Counted from the stretch's first letter, positions 9,851 to 17,862 are shown. The stretch is 64,000 bases of DNA from Synechococcus sp. J7-Johnson (GCF_024345795.1 NZ_JAGQBU010000005.1:1-64000); one strand, 5' to 3'. Numbers and translations: made by a program. The notes: a model not told the origin generated them from the letters alone.

Positions 9851-10238
9851 ACATCCCCATGTTGGCGCCGGCGCGGCGGCGGGCCCTGGGCAGCGCTCCG
9901 GAGGGGCTCAGGCGCTCGGGGGAGAAGGTGATGACGCTGGGGGCCGGACGGTTTTCCTGCTCAAGACGCAGCTCAGCTGCGATCGCCTCGGCAGTGGTCA
10001 ACGCCGGGGCGGCTGAAGTGGATGCGGCAGCAGCTGGGGTGGCAGCGGCGGCTGGAGCTCCAACAGCGGCAGCGCCCACCGGGGCGGCCACGGCCGCAGC
10101 TGGTTCAGCCTTGACGGCGGCCTTGCCCTTGGCACCCTTGTCCTTGGCTGGCGTGGCCGCCACGGGGGCCACCACCGCTGGCTTGGCGGGCGCGTCCTTG
10201 TCGAGGTTGAGGAAGAACCCCTTGGGCTTGAAGATCAT
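9816..10238 (-). CDS. Ala/Pro-rich protein with conserved termini, unknown function
   Basis: The 140-residue protein has a short N-terminal block (MIFKPKGFFLNLDKD), about 65 residues of Ala/Pro/Lys low complexity, and a basic C-terminal block with FSPERLSP and RARRRAGANMGMFKQMASGM. The C-terminal block looks conserved and functional while the middle looks like a flexible linker. No known domain is recognised, and neither a signal peptide nor a membrane helix is seen. It overlaps rsmE by 35 bp at the 3' end. Confidence 0.6.
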   Translation of the reverse strand: MIFKPKGFFLNLDKDAPAKPAVVAPVAATPAKDKGAKGKAAVKAEPAAAVAAPVGAAAVGAPAAAATPAAAASTSAAPALTTAEAIAAELRLEQENRPAPSVITFSPERLSPSGALPRARRRAGANMGMFKQMASGMLGR

Positions 10239-10390
10239 GACGCCGGCCAGCCAGGTCGTATGGGCTGATTATCCGCCGCGACGGCTCCGCCACCGCCTGC
10301 CCTTAGGGGAGTGCAACAGAGGCCTGCAGCGGCGCCGGCAGCAGCAGCGCCATCGGCGCCGGGGAAACTGGTGGTCTTCGTCTGTCCGCC

Positions 10391-11137
10391 ATGCCTCTCG
10401 CCCCGTCGCCTGCGGCCCAGTGGCTGCTGGCCTTCGCGATCAACACCGTGCTGATCGCCCTGGCCCAGCGGCTGCCGCTGCTCACCAGGGCCGGCTGGGT
10501 GCACGCAGGCATCCTCGGCACCCTGCTCTGGGGCTCCCTGGGCTGGCGTGGCTGGCTGGCTGTGGTGCTCTATCTGGCCCTGGGCTCGGCCGTGACCCGG
10601 CTGGGAATCCGGCGCAAGCGGGAGCAGGGGCTGGCCGAGGGCCGCGGCGGCCGGCGCGGCCCTGAGAACGTCTGGGGATCGGCGGCCACCGGCGCCGTGC
10701 TGGCCCTGCTGACCACTTTGCCGGGAGCGCCTGTTCCCCTGTTGATGCTGGGCTTTGCCGCCAGCTTCGCCGCCAAGCTGGCCGACACCTGCGGCAGCGA
10801 GATCGGCAAGCGCTGGGGCCGCACCACCGTGCTGATCACCACCCTGCGGCCGGTGCCCCCAGGCAGCGAAGGGGCCATCAGCCTGGAGGGCTCCCTCGCC
10901 AGCCTCGGCGGCAGCAGCGTGATGGCCACGGTTCTGCTGGCCCTCGGCCTGCTGCCTTCCGCCAGCGCGGCCATGCTGGTGACCGCGGTGGGGCTGGTGG
11001 CCACGCTGATCGAGAGCCTGATCGGCGCCACCCTGCAGGGGCGCCTGGTCTGGCTCAGCAATGAACTCGTGAACGGCCTGCAGACCTTGATCGCAGCCCT
11101 GCTGGCGATGGGCCTGGCACCGCTGCTGGGGCTCTGA
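10391..11137 (+). CDS. DUF92 / TIGR00297 family integral membrane protein (VTE6-like)
   Basis: The 248-residue protein has about six hydrophobic segments and the DUF92 hallmark region around KLADTCGSEIGKRWG followed by VPPGSEGAISLEG (about residues 132-168). Plant VTE6 of this family is a phytyl-phosphate kinase that recycles phytol from chlorophyll into tocopherol and phylloquinone. The same role in the cyanobacterial membrane is a reasonable inference, not shown here. Its last 83 bp overlap the 3' end of the convergent sigma-factor gene. Confidence 0.8.
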   Translation: MPLAPSPAAQWLLAFAINTVLIALAQRLPLLTRAGWVHAGILGTLLWGSLGWRGWLAVVLYLALGSAVTRLGIRRKREQGLAEGRGGRRGPENVWGSAATGAVLALLTTLPGAPVPLLMLGFAASFAAKLADTCGSEIGKRWGRTTVLITTLRPVPPGSEGAISLEGSLASLGGSSVMATVLLALGLLPSASAAMLVTAVGLVATLIESLIGATLQGRLVWLSNELVNGLQTLIAALLAMGLAPLLGL

Positions 11138-11993
11138 GCGTCGGCCAGACCGGCGGAGCATGGCGAGTCTCAACCAGCTCCATGATCTCTCCGCGCAACA
11201 GCAGCACCAGAGCATCGAAGCGCCGCTGGATGACCCTGGCCGGCAGCCCCTGATCCACCCCCAGCCGCCGCCAGGAAGCGCCATGGAGCACCCGCTCCAG
11301 CAGCAGCTGGCGCTGGCAGGGATCGAGCCGATCCAGCCGAAGCTTCACCCAGCGCTGGTTCTCGCCTTCGCAACAGAGCGACTCCTCCTCTCCCTCATGC
11401 TCAGCCCGGCGCGACTCCGGCCGCTCCCGGGCCGGCAGCCGATCCAGCAGCGTGCAGCCCCGCTCGTCCCCTTCAGCGGCGGGGGCATCGAGGCTGCAGA
11501 GCCGCAGGGCCTGGTGCAGCTCCAGTGCCTCGCGCCAGCGCTGGGGCGAGCAGCCCAGGGCAGCCGCCAGCGCCTCCTCCCCCAGGGCAGGCAGCTGAAG
11601 ATGCTGGCGCTGTTGCTGCAGGGCCTGGCCGCGGCGGTGCAGCTCGCGCAGCTGGCGGGAGCAGCGCAGCGGATGGCCGTGATCGCGCAGGTGGTGCTGC
11701 ATCGCCCCGCGGATGTATGGCACCGCAAAGCTGCTCAGGGCGGTGGGGCGGGACGGATCAAAGGCCTCGATCGCCCGGATCAGCCCAAGGCAGCCCAGCT
11801 GCACCAGGTCGTCGAGCGGCACTGCGGTGCTCGCGCTCTGGCGCACGGCCACCCGGCGCACCAGGGGCAGATTCAGCTCCACCAACCGGTTGCGCAGGCG
11901 GTGGTCGCCGCTGCTGCGGAAACGCTGCAGCAACTCGGCATTGAGGCTGTGCAGGTCCTGGTCCTGGTGGGGCTGGGGGCGTGAATCGGGCAT
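11055..11993 (-). CDS. Group 3-type RNA polymerase sigma factor
   Basis: The 312-residue protein has sigma70 region 2: NRLVELNLPLVRRVA, then DDLVQLGCLGLIRAIEAFDPSR and SSFAVPYIRGAMQHHLRD, about residues 32-105. Regions 3 and 4 are weaker, with a helix-turn-helix-like stretch RLGVDQGLPARVIQRRFDAL. No region 1.1 is present, and the divergence suggests an alternative (SigF/SigG-like, group 3) rather than a primary sigma. It would redirect RNA polymerase to a stress or development regulon. The ATG at 11993 is chosen because it opens the protein shortly before region 1.2/2. The last roughly 27 codons lie inside the overlap with the DUF92 gene and look non-conserved (Pro/Arg/Ser-rich). Confidence 0.82.
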   Translation of the reverse strand: MPDSRPQPHQDQDLHSLNAELLQRFRSSGDHRLRNRLVELNLPLVRRVAVRQSASTAVPLDDLVQLGCLGLIRAIEAFDPSRPTALSSFAVPYIRGAMQHHLRDHGHPLRCSRQLRELHRRGQALQQQRQHLQLPALGEEALAAALGCSPQRWREALELHQALRLCSLDAPAAEGDERGCTLLDRLPARERPESRRAEHEGEEESLCCEGENQRWVKLRLDRLDPCQRQLLLERVLHGASWRRLGVDQGLPARVIQRRFDALVLLLRGEIMELVETRHAPPVWPTLRAPAAVPGPSPAGLRSRSAGRSRVHC

Positions 11994-12097
11994 GGCGGGG
12001 ACAGCGGTGGGTCCGTGTTTCCACCCTCTGTCCCATGGCACTGCTGGCGCTTCACCCCAACCGGGGAACTCCCCTCCCCCAGATGGGTGACTTATCG

Positions 12098-12110
12098 GGT
12101 GTTCAACACC
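12098..12110. promoter_or_regulatory. 13-bp palindrome upstream of the sigma-factor gene
   Basis: GGTGTTCAACACC is a perfect inverted repeat about 105 bp upstream of the sigma-factor start and 13 bp beyond the stop of the SGNH hydrolase gene. It could be an operator or part of a weak terminator. There is no T-run next to it, so an operator is slightly favoured. Confidence 0.25.
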
Positions 12111-12122
12111 AGGCCGGCGGGC

Positions 12123-12803
12123 TCAGCGGGCCAGCGTGCGGGCCAGACCCAACTCCAGCCCCGCCCAGCTCTGCAGGGCTGGCCACTGGCGCACCCGCTC
12201 GTACACCCGGGCATGGCCGTCGGCATTGAGATGCAGGCCGTCGGCACCGAGCAGCCGGTTCCAGTGGGGGTCCTGCAGCAGGGGCTCCAGCAGGGGCAGG
12301 AAGGGCACATCGGCCTCCAGGCATGCCTCCTCCAGCAGGCGCTCGTACTGGTGCACGACTGCCAGCTGATACCAGAGGCAGCCTGCGAAGGGCATCACCG
12401 CTTCGTCCACGGGGGTGAGCCCGATCACCAGCACCGGCGCCAGCCGCACCGCCTCCCGCAGCAGCTGCTGCAACCCGAACAGGAAGGCCTCCGGTGCCAG
12501 CTGGTGGCGACCGTCGGGCCGCCCGACCCGGGCCGTGTCGTTCAGGCCCACGCTGATCACGATCCCCTGGGGAGCCTGACGGCGCAGCTCACCGCGGGAG
12601 CCCACCTCCCCATGCAGTCGCGCCGCCAGTCGCTCCAGGCCATCACCGCGCACCCCCAGGTTGTACAGAACCGGTCCATCAGGCAGCCCCATCCAGTGGC
12701 GCCGCAGCCGCTCGCACCAGCCGCCGCCATCGGGATCGCCCCAGCCATAGACACCGCTGTCCCCCAGCACGATCAGCTTGCGCGGCGTCGCGGTCACGGC
12801 CAT
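12123..12803 (-). CDS. SGNH/GDSL-type hydrolase
   Basis: The 226-residue protein has the SGNH hydrolase blocks: block I GDSGVYGWG with the nucleophile Ser (about residue 16), block II around LGVRGDG, block III VGLNDTAR with the oxyanion Asn, and block V DGLHLNADGH with the Asp-His pair. Such enzymes cleave esters, thioesters or acetyl groups. No signal peptide is seen, so it is probably cytoplasmic. It starts 11 bp after the phnE stop on the same strand and is the last gene of the phn operon. That position suggests a hydrolytic step on an imported phosphonate or on its transporter-linked product; the substrate is unknown. Confidence 0.85.
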   Translation of the reverse strand: MAVTATPRKLIVLGDSGVYGWGDPDGGGWCERLRRHWMGLPDGPVLYNLGVRGDGLERLAARLHGEVGSRGELRRQAPQGIVISVGLNDTARVGRPDGRHQLAPEAFLFGLQQLLREAVRLAPVLVIGLTPVDEAVMPFAGCLWYQLAVVHQYERLLEEACLEADVPFLPLLEPLLQDPHWNRLLGADGLHLNADGHARVYERVRQWPALQSWAGLELGLARTLAR

Positions 12804-12814
12804 GGGCTCGGGCG

Positions 12815-14386
12815 TCAGGCCGCCAGCAGGCGCCGGCGGAGGCGGTCGCTGAGATCTTCCCCCATCAGGGTGAGCAGCACATAGACCGCCACCAGGGCGA
12901 TCAGCTGATCGATCGCGAAAGAGCTGAGGGACTCCAGCAGCAGGCTGCCCAGTCCGGCGGCACCCACCAGGCCCACCACCACCGTCTCGCGCAGGATCAC
13001 ATCGGAGCGGTAGGCGCCATAGGCCAGGTAGGAGCGGGCCAGGGCACTGAAGCGGCCGTAGAGCAGGGCAAGCCTGGGGCCAGCACCGGCGGCGACCAGG
13101 GCTTCCTCCGCCTGCATCGGGGCCGACTCCTCCGCCTCCAGCAGCAAGCGGCCGAGGACGCCCAGGTTGTGGAACGCCAGGGCCAGGGCAGCAGTGAGCA
13201 CCCCCGGCTGCAGCACGAACAACAGCAGCAGGGCGGTGAGCGGCGGCGGCCAGAGGCGCCCCAGGGCCCAGACGGCCTGGATCAGCAGCCGGCCCCATCG
13301 CCAGGGAGCCAGCAACAGCAGCAGCAGCGGCGCGCTGCCCACCGCCAGCGCCGCCGCCAGCAGGGTGAGCCCGAGGGTGGAGCCGATCAGCGAGAGCCAG
13401 GGCAAGGCCACAACCGCTGGCCAGTCGGCCGTGAAGGGTGGCAGGGGCTGGAGTTGCCCCAGCTGCAGCGGGCTGACCCCCAGCGCCGCGGCCACCAGCA
13501 CCAGCAGCGGCAGCAACAGCACCAGGCCCAGGGCCACCTCCCGGCCACCGCGCCCGACCGAGCGGCGCGTCAGGCCGAAGCGGGCCGGCATCGCCCAGCG
13601 CTGGCGCAGCGCCCGCAGCAGGGCCTCCAGAGCCAGCATCACCAGCAGCAGGATCCACAGCCCGCTCCAGAGCTCACTGAACTGCAGCGACTGGAGCGTG
13701 AGGCGCAGATCGGTGCCCAGCCCGCCGAGACCGAACACCCCCAGCAGGGTGGCGCTGCGCAGAGCGCACTCCAGCCGGTAACCGCCATAGCTGATCACCC
13801 CGGGCTGCAGTGCCGGCCCCAGGGCGGTGAGCAGGGCCGGGGCGGCCGGAGCTCCAGCCAGGCGCAGGGCATCCAGTCCCTGGGTGGGGAGAGCGTCGAG
13901 CAGATCACTCACCACCCGCGCCACCAGGGCGGCGTAGGGAATCGTGATCGCAAACACGGCCACCACCGGCTGCAGACCCAGCAGTTGCAGCAGCAGCAGG
14001 CCCCAGAGCAGCTCATGCATCGCCCGCGGCACCGCCAGCAGCCGCCTGATCAGCTCCGCCGGCAGGGCACTGCCGATGACCGTGCGCCACACTGTGCGGG
14101 AGCTCAGCACTCCCCCCAGCAGCCCCAGCGCCAGGCTCAGGGCCCAGCCGAGCAGGGCGATCCCCACGGTGATCCCCAGGCCGGAGAGGAGCGAGCCCAG
14201 CACCAGGGGATCCAGCGATGGGTTTAAGGCCGCCCAGGCAAACTCGCCAATCAGGTCCCAGCCGCCGCCGTGGCTGAGGCCAGGCAGCACCAACAGCACC
14301 GGCAACCAGGCCAGAGCCGGCAGCAGCGGCAGCAGCGGCGGGGCCAGGCGCAGCGACCGCCAGCTCCAGGCAGACGTAACCGTCAT
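12815..14386 (-). CDS. phnE: Phosphonate/phosphite-type ABC transporter permease, two-domain fusion
   Basis: The 523-residue membrane protein contains two consecutive permease domains, each with the EAA-like coupling loop. The first half carries DLLDALPTQGLDALRLAGAPAA (about residues 162-183). The second carries EEALVAAGAGPRLALLYGRF and ends with the conserved TVVVGLVGAAGLGSLL block. PhnE is usually about 260-290 residues, so this is a fusion of two PhnE modules into a single transmembrane unit, as in many marine cyanobacteria. It would pass phosphonates or phosphite across the inner membrane with PhnC and PhnD. It overlaps phnC by 4 bp (ATGA). Confidence 0.88.
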   Translation of the reverse strand: MTVTSAWSWRSLRLAPPLLPLLPALAWLPVLLVLPGLSHGGGWDLIGEFAWAALNPSLDPLVLGSLLSGLGITVGIALLGWALSLALGLLGGVLSSRTVWRTVIGSALPAELIRRLLAVPRAMHELLWGLLLLQLLGLQPVVAVFAITIPYAALVARVVSDLLDALPTQGLDALRLAGAPAAPALLTALGPALQPGVISYGGYRLECALRSATLLGVFGLGGLGTDLRLTLQSLQFSELWSGLWILLLVMLALEALLRALRQRWAMPARFGLTRRSVGRGGREVALGLVLLLPLLVLVAAALGVSPLQLGQLQPLPPFTADWPAVVALPWLSLIGSTLGLTLLAAALAVGSAPLLLLLLAPWRWGRLLIQAVWALGRLWPPPLTALLLLFVLQPGVLTAALALAFHNLGVLGRLLLEAEESAPMQAEEALVAAGAGPRLALLYGRFSALARSYLAYGAYRSDVILRETVVVGLVGAAGLGSLLLESLSSFAIDQLIALVAVYVLLTLMGEDLSDRLRRRLLAA

Positions 14387-15186
14387 GCTTCCGAACGGTA
14401 GAGGGCCGCCAGCTGTTGGCCAGTCAGCCCCGAGGGCGCGGCATCCAGCACCACCCGGCCCTGGCGCAGAGCCACCACCCGATCGAAGCCAGCGAGCAGG
14501 TCGGGGCGGTGCAGGCTGAGCAGCAGGGCCCGACCGCCGCTGGCCTGCTTCAGCAACAGATCCAGCAGGTCACGCGCCAGGCGCGGATCCAGATGGGCCA
14601 GCGGTTCATCCGCCAGCAGCAGCAACGGGTCCTGCCGCAGCAGGCGGGCCAGAGCCAGCCGCTGGCGCTGGCCGCCGGAGAGGGCGGTCACAGGCTGCTC
14701 CAGCAGATCGGCGCCCAGGTCCACCTGGGCGAGAACCTCTGCGTTGGCGGCGGTCTCGACAGGCAGCATCAAGTTGAGCAGGGCCCGCGGCCAGCCCCAG
14801 CGGGCCAGCCGCGCCGCGTTCAGGTTCTGCTGCACCGTCAGCTCTTCGATCAGGCGCAGGTCCTGCCAGAGGGTGCCGATCAAAGCCTGCTGAAGCCTGC
14901 GCCTGCGCCTGGAGCGCGCTGGGGCCGCGCCGTTCCAGAACACCTCACCGGCTTCAGGCCTGATCAGACCGTTGGCCACGGCCAGCAGGGTGCTTTTGCC
15001 CGCACCGCTGGGGCCCACCAGGGCCACCCGCTCACCCGGCCGCAGCTGCAACGACACGTCATCCAGCCGTGGGGCGTTGCGGCCCGGCACACGGATGGAG
15101 CGCAGCTCCAGCAAAAGACGGTCGGGGGAGCTGCTCAAGACAGGGAAATCGGGCCGGTTCAGGAGAGGACAGGGAACAACCAGCAC
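14383..15186 (-). CDS. phnC: Phosphonate/phosphite ABC transporter ATP-binding protein
   Basis: This nucleotide-binding domain shows Walker A GPSGAGKST, the signature LSGGQRQR, Walker B LLLADEPLAHLD and the switch His in LSLHRPD, and has the PhnC-like LWQDLRLIEELTVQQN Q-loop region. It energises import with the fused PhnE next to it. The longest reading (267 residues) starts with GTG at 15186; a TTG about 16 codons later is possible, since the first residues are not conserved. The gene follows the small 73-aa gene by 31 bp and overlaps phnE. Confidence 0.88.
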   Translation of the reverse strand: MLVVPCPLLNRPDFPVLSSSPDRLLLELRSIRVPGRNAPRLDDVSLQLRPGERVALVGPSGAGKSTLLAVANGLIRPEAGEVFWNGAAPARSRRRRRLQQALIGTLWQDLRLIEELTVQQNLNAARLARWGWPRALLNLMLPVETAANAEVLAQVDLGADLLEQPVTALSGGQRQRLALARLLRQDPLLLLADEPLAHLDPRLARDLLDLLLKQASGGRALLLSLHRPDLLAGFDRVVALRQGRVVLDAAPSGLTGQQLAALYRSEA

Positions 15187-15217
15187 CCGTCATCATCGGC
15201 CTCAGACAAGCAGTGCC

Positions 15218-15439
15218 TCAGGCAAGCAGGGCCTTCAGGGCCGCTTCCAGACCCACGCGCTCGGCGGGATCACCCACCAGGCGGAGCTCGCCGCTGCGGG
15301 GCCACCAGTTCAGGCGGATGTTGGTGTCCTCGTCATCGAGAACGTACATCTCAAAGGCCCCCTGATGCATCCAGTGGCCGGGTTCCCCCAGCTGAGCGAC
15401 GAGGGCCTGAAGCTCCTCCAGACTGCCGTTGAAGCGCAT
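15218..15439 (-). CDS. Small acidic protein in the phn operon, unknown function
   Basis: The 73-residue protein starts MRFNGSLEELQALVAQLG and contains an alternating strand-rich region (FEMYVLDDEDTNIRLNWW, then GELRLVGDPAERV) ending in a short helix. It has no signal peptide, so it should be cytoplasmic. It sits between phnD (48 bp upstream) and phnC (31 bp downstream) on the same strand, so it is very likely co-transcribed with the transporter. The compact alpha-beta pattern would suit a binding or regulatory partner. I do not recognise its family. Confidence 0.6.
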   Translation of the reverse strand: MRFNGSLEELQALVAQLGEPGHWMHQGAFEMYVLDDEDTNIRLNWWPRSGELRLVGDPAERVGLEAALKALLA

Positions 15440-15487
15440 GCAACCGCTCGGACCAGACCCCAGGCTAGGGGGTGCCAAGGGCGTGGC

Positions 15488-16456
15488 TCAGCGGATCTTG
15501 CCGATCTCGCGGCCCACCTTCTCGATCGAGTCGTACTGGCTAACAGGCGCAGGAATGAAACGCTTCGCACCGAAGAGGTCGAGGATCTGGGCCTGCTTGG
15601 GATTGCTGGCGCGCAGATTCAGGAAGGTTGACTGAAGCCTGGTGGTGAAACCCTTGCCGAAGCGCTGGTCGAGATTCGGCTGGGCGAGCCAGTGGTAGTT
15701 GGCGTAACCGGGGGTGCGCCAGATCACGATCACCTTCTTCGGGTCGGTCTTGCCGGAGCTGAGATTGCTCTGCCACACCTCCTCGTTCACCACCCCCGCC
15801 TGGTAGGCGCCGCTCTGCACGAGGGCGATCGTGGCGTCGTGGCTGCTGCTGAAGCCCGGGGCGCCGCCGGCGAAATCGCTCAGCCGCACGCCGGCCTGGC
15901 CGAGGAAGTACTGGGGCATCAGCCGACCGGAAGTGGAGCTCTCCGAACCGAAGGTGAAGCGCTTGCCCTTGAGCACGCTCAGCCCCTTCTGATTGGCGAT
16001 GGGTTTGATGCCACTGGCGGTGTTGGCGATGAAGAAGCTCTGGAAGGAGGCGTCGATGTCGCGCTGGGCGATCACCTTGGCGCCGGGCTTCTGCAGCCGG
16101 GCCTGCACACCGGTGAGGGCTCCGAACCAGACCAGATCCAGATCACCGCGGCGGAAAGCACTCACGGCGGCGGTGTAATCGGTCACCGGCACGTACTTCA
16201 CTGGCACACCGAGGCTGCGGCTGAGTTCGTTCGCCAGCAGGGGGTAGAGGCGGTTGAGGGTTTCGGGCTTCTGATCAGGAATGGCGCTGATCCTCAGCAG
16301 CTTCTGCTGGGCCTGGGCGCCGGCGAGCTGGGGTGCGGCCTGCTGCAGCTGGGGCGGCAGAGCCGCTGGCGTGAGGGCCAGGGCGAGGCCGGCCAGCAGA
16401 GCCAGCCGAAAACCGGGGCGCGGAAGGCGTGGGCGGAGGAGGGGCAGGGAGACCAT
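15488..16456 (-). CDS. phnD: Phosphonate/phosphite ABC transporter substrate-binding protein
   Basis: The 322-residue protein has a signal peptide (about residues 14-36, hydrophobic LALLAGLALALTPAALP) and the PhnD fold. Visible segments are ISAIPDQKPETLNRLYPLLANEL near residue 56, the YTAAVSAFRRGDLDLVWFGALTG ligand region, and FTFGSESSTSGRLMPQYFL, whose Ser/Thr residues usually bind the phosphonate or phosphite oxygens. Whether the ligand is a phosphonate, methylphosphonate or phosphite cannot be read from the sequence. The gene starts only 25 bp after the aminotransferase stop and heads phnD-small gene-phnC-phnE-SGNH hydrolase. Confidence 0.9.
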   Translation of the reverse strand: MVSLPLLRPRLPRPGFRLALLAGLALALTPAALPPQLQQAAPQLAGAQAQQKLLRISAIPDQKPETLNRLYPLLANELSRSLGVPVKYVPVTDYTAAVSAFRRGDLDLVWFGALTGVQARLQKPGAKVIAQRDIDASFQSFFIANTASGIKPIANQKGLSVLKGKRFTFGSESSTSGRLMPQYFLGQAGVRLSDFAGGAPGFSSSHDATIALVQSGAYQAGVVNEEVWQSNLSSGKTDPKKVIVIWRTPGYANYHWLAQPNLDQRFGKGFTTRLQSTFLNLRASNPKQAQILDLFGAKRFIPAPVSQYDSIEKVGREIGKIR

Positions 16457-16468
16457 GGGGGTTGCTTC

Positions 16469-16491
16469 GATTTACAGGGATTTACAGGGAT
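16469..16491. repeat. Tandem 10-bp direct repeat at a stop codon
   Basis: The unit TTTACAGGGA occurs twice in a row (16471-16480, 16481-16490), with matching flanking bases. Read on the minus strand, the repeat duplicates the last codons and the TAA stop of the aminotransferase gene, just before phnD. The 10-bp period does not match the usual 11-bp-spaced cyanobacterial Pho box, and the motif differs from it, so a recent slippage duplication is more likely than an operator. Confidence 0.8.
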
Positions 16492-17660
16492 GTGAGGAAG
16501 TGGCCGAGCCGGTCCAGGCCGTCGCGCAGGGTGGCGGGGGAGGCGGCGCAGGAGAGGCGTACGCAGCGGTCGTCACCGAAGGCGATCCCAGGCACCACGG
16601 CCAGGCCCACCTCGTTAATCAGACGATTGCAGAAGGTCATCGAATCGAGCCCGTGAGCGCTCACATCCGGGAAGGCGTAGAAGGCCCCCTCCGGTGGCTG
16701 CAGGGTGAGCCCCGGCAGGGCGGCGAGACCCTGATGGAGCAGGGAGCGCCGTTCACTGAACTGCCGGGCCATTTCCACAACGCAGTCGCGCGGCCCCTGC
16801 ACCGCCGCCAGGGCACCGAACTGGGCGAAGGAGCAGACGTTGCTCGTGCTCTGGCTCTGCAGGGCGATCGCGGCACTCACCACGGAGCTGGGGCCGGCCA
16901 GAAAACCCAGCCGCCAGCCCGTCATGGCCCAGCCCTTGGCGAAACCATTGACGATGAACACCCGATCGCTGAGGTCGGGCGCCACCGCCGCGAAGCTGTG
17001 GTGCTCATGGCCCGGGGCCAGCAGAAACTCGTAGATCTCATCGCAGACCACCGCCACGTGGGGATGGCGGCGCAACACCACGGCGATGGCCTCCAGCTCC
17101 GGGCGGCTGAGCACCATCCCGGTGGGATTGGACGGGCTGTTGAGCACCAGCAGGCGGGAAGCCGGAGTGATCGCTGCCTCCAGCTCCTGGGGATCCAGGC
17201 GGAAGCCGTGCTCGGCGTCGCTGGGCAGCAGCCGCACCTTGGCCCCGGCCAGCTGCACCATCTCGGGATAGCTGAGCCAGTAGGGGGCGGGCAGGAGCAC
17301 CTCATCGCCGGGGCCCAGCAGCACCTGGAAGAGGTTGAACAGAGCCTGCTTGCCGCCATTGGTGACCAGCACCTGCTCGGCCTTGGTGGCAACCCCGTTT
17401 TCCTCACTCAGCTTTATGGCGATCGCCTCGCGCAGGGCCGGCTCGCCGGCGGCCGGGCCATAGCGGGTGGCGCCGGCCTCGAGGGCATCGATGGCCGCCT
17501 GGCGGATGAAGGGCGGCGTGTCGAAGTCGGGTTCGCCGGCGCTCAGGCTGCAGATGTCCTGGCCCTCGGCGCGCAACTGCTTGGCGCGGGCGGCGATTGC
17601 CAGGGTGAGCGAAGGCTGCAGGGCTTCGGCCCGGGCCGAGAGCTTCAACGGACGATGCAT
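16482..17660 (-). CDS. aspC: Class I/II pyridoxal-phosphate aminotransferase (aspartate/prephenate type)
   Basis: The 392-residue enzyme has the fold-type I landmarks: SLSAGEPDFDTP near residue 38, NSPSNPTGMV with the PLP-contacting Asn, CDEIYEFLL with the Asp, and NGFAKGWAMTGWRLG with the PLP-binding Lys in FAK. The C-terminal DRCVRLSCA holds the substrate-carboxylate Arg. The Gly-Phe-Ala-Lys variant of the usual SFSK is mild. It most resembles the aspartate/prephenate aminotransferases used for aspartate and phenylalanine/tyrosine synthesis. The phn operon follows after only 25 bp on the same strand, so read-through is likely. Exact substrate specificity is uncertain. Confidence 0.85.
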   Translation of the reverse strand: MHRPLKLSARAEALQPSLTLAIAARAKQLRAEGQDICSLSAGEPDFDTPPFIRQAAIDALEAGATRYGPAAGEPALREAIAIKLSEENGVATKAEQVLVTNGGKQALFNLFQVLLGPGDEVLLPAPYWLSYPEMVQLAGAKVRLLPSDAEHGFRLDPQELEAAITPASRLLVLNSPSNPTGMVLSRPELEAIAVVLRRHPHVAVVCDEIYEFLLAPGHEHHSFAAVAPDLSDRVFIVNGFAKGWAMTGWRLGFLAGPSSVVSAAIALQSQSTSNVCSFAQFGALAAVQGPRDCVVEMARQFSERRSLLHQGLAALPGLTLQPPEGAFYAFPDVSAHGLDSMTFCNRLINEVGLAVVPGIAFGDDRCVRLSCAASPATLRDGLDRLGHFLTSL

Positions 17661-17862
17661 CGGCGGGGGCGCGGCCGACGGCCGCAGCGCGAAGCGGCCG
17701 CTGGGGCCGTGGCGCTCCGAAAGAAGCGCCTGGGAGATCTTGCATCCTGCCTGACGCCCTTCCAGGGAAAGGTTCGAGCGGGCACCGTCGCGCCAGGCAC
17801 CTGGACAGCTGCACCCCGCTGCGGCCAGCGTGGGCGCTCAGCCACAGGAGAGGAGAAGGGTG

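Noticed and set aside
12804-13658. Long upstream extension of the SGNH hydrolase frame
   Set aside because: The extension is antisense-like low-complexity Gly/Ala/Arg sequence within phnE in another frame; the hydrolase starts at 12803.
16469-16491. Pho box upstream of phnD
   Set aside because: The repeat unit and 10-bp period do not match the cyanobacterial Pho box, and it overlaps the aminotransferase stop; a simple tandem duplication explains it.
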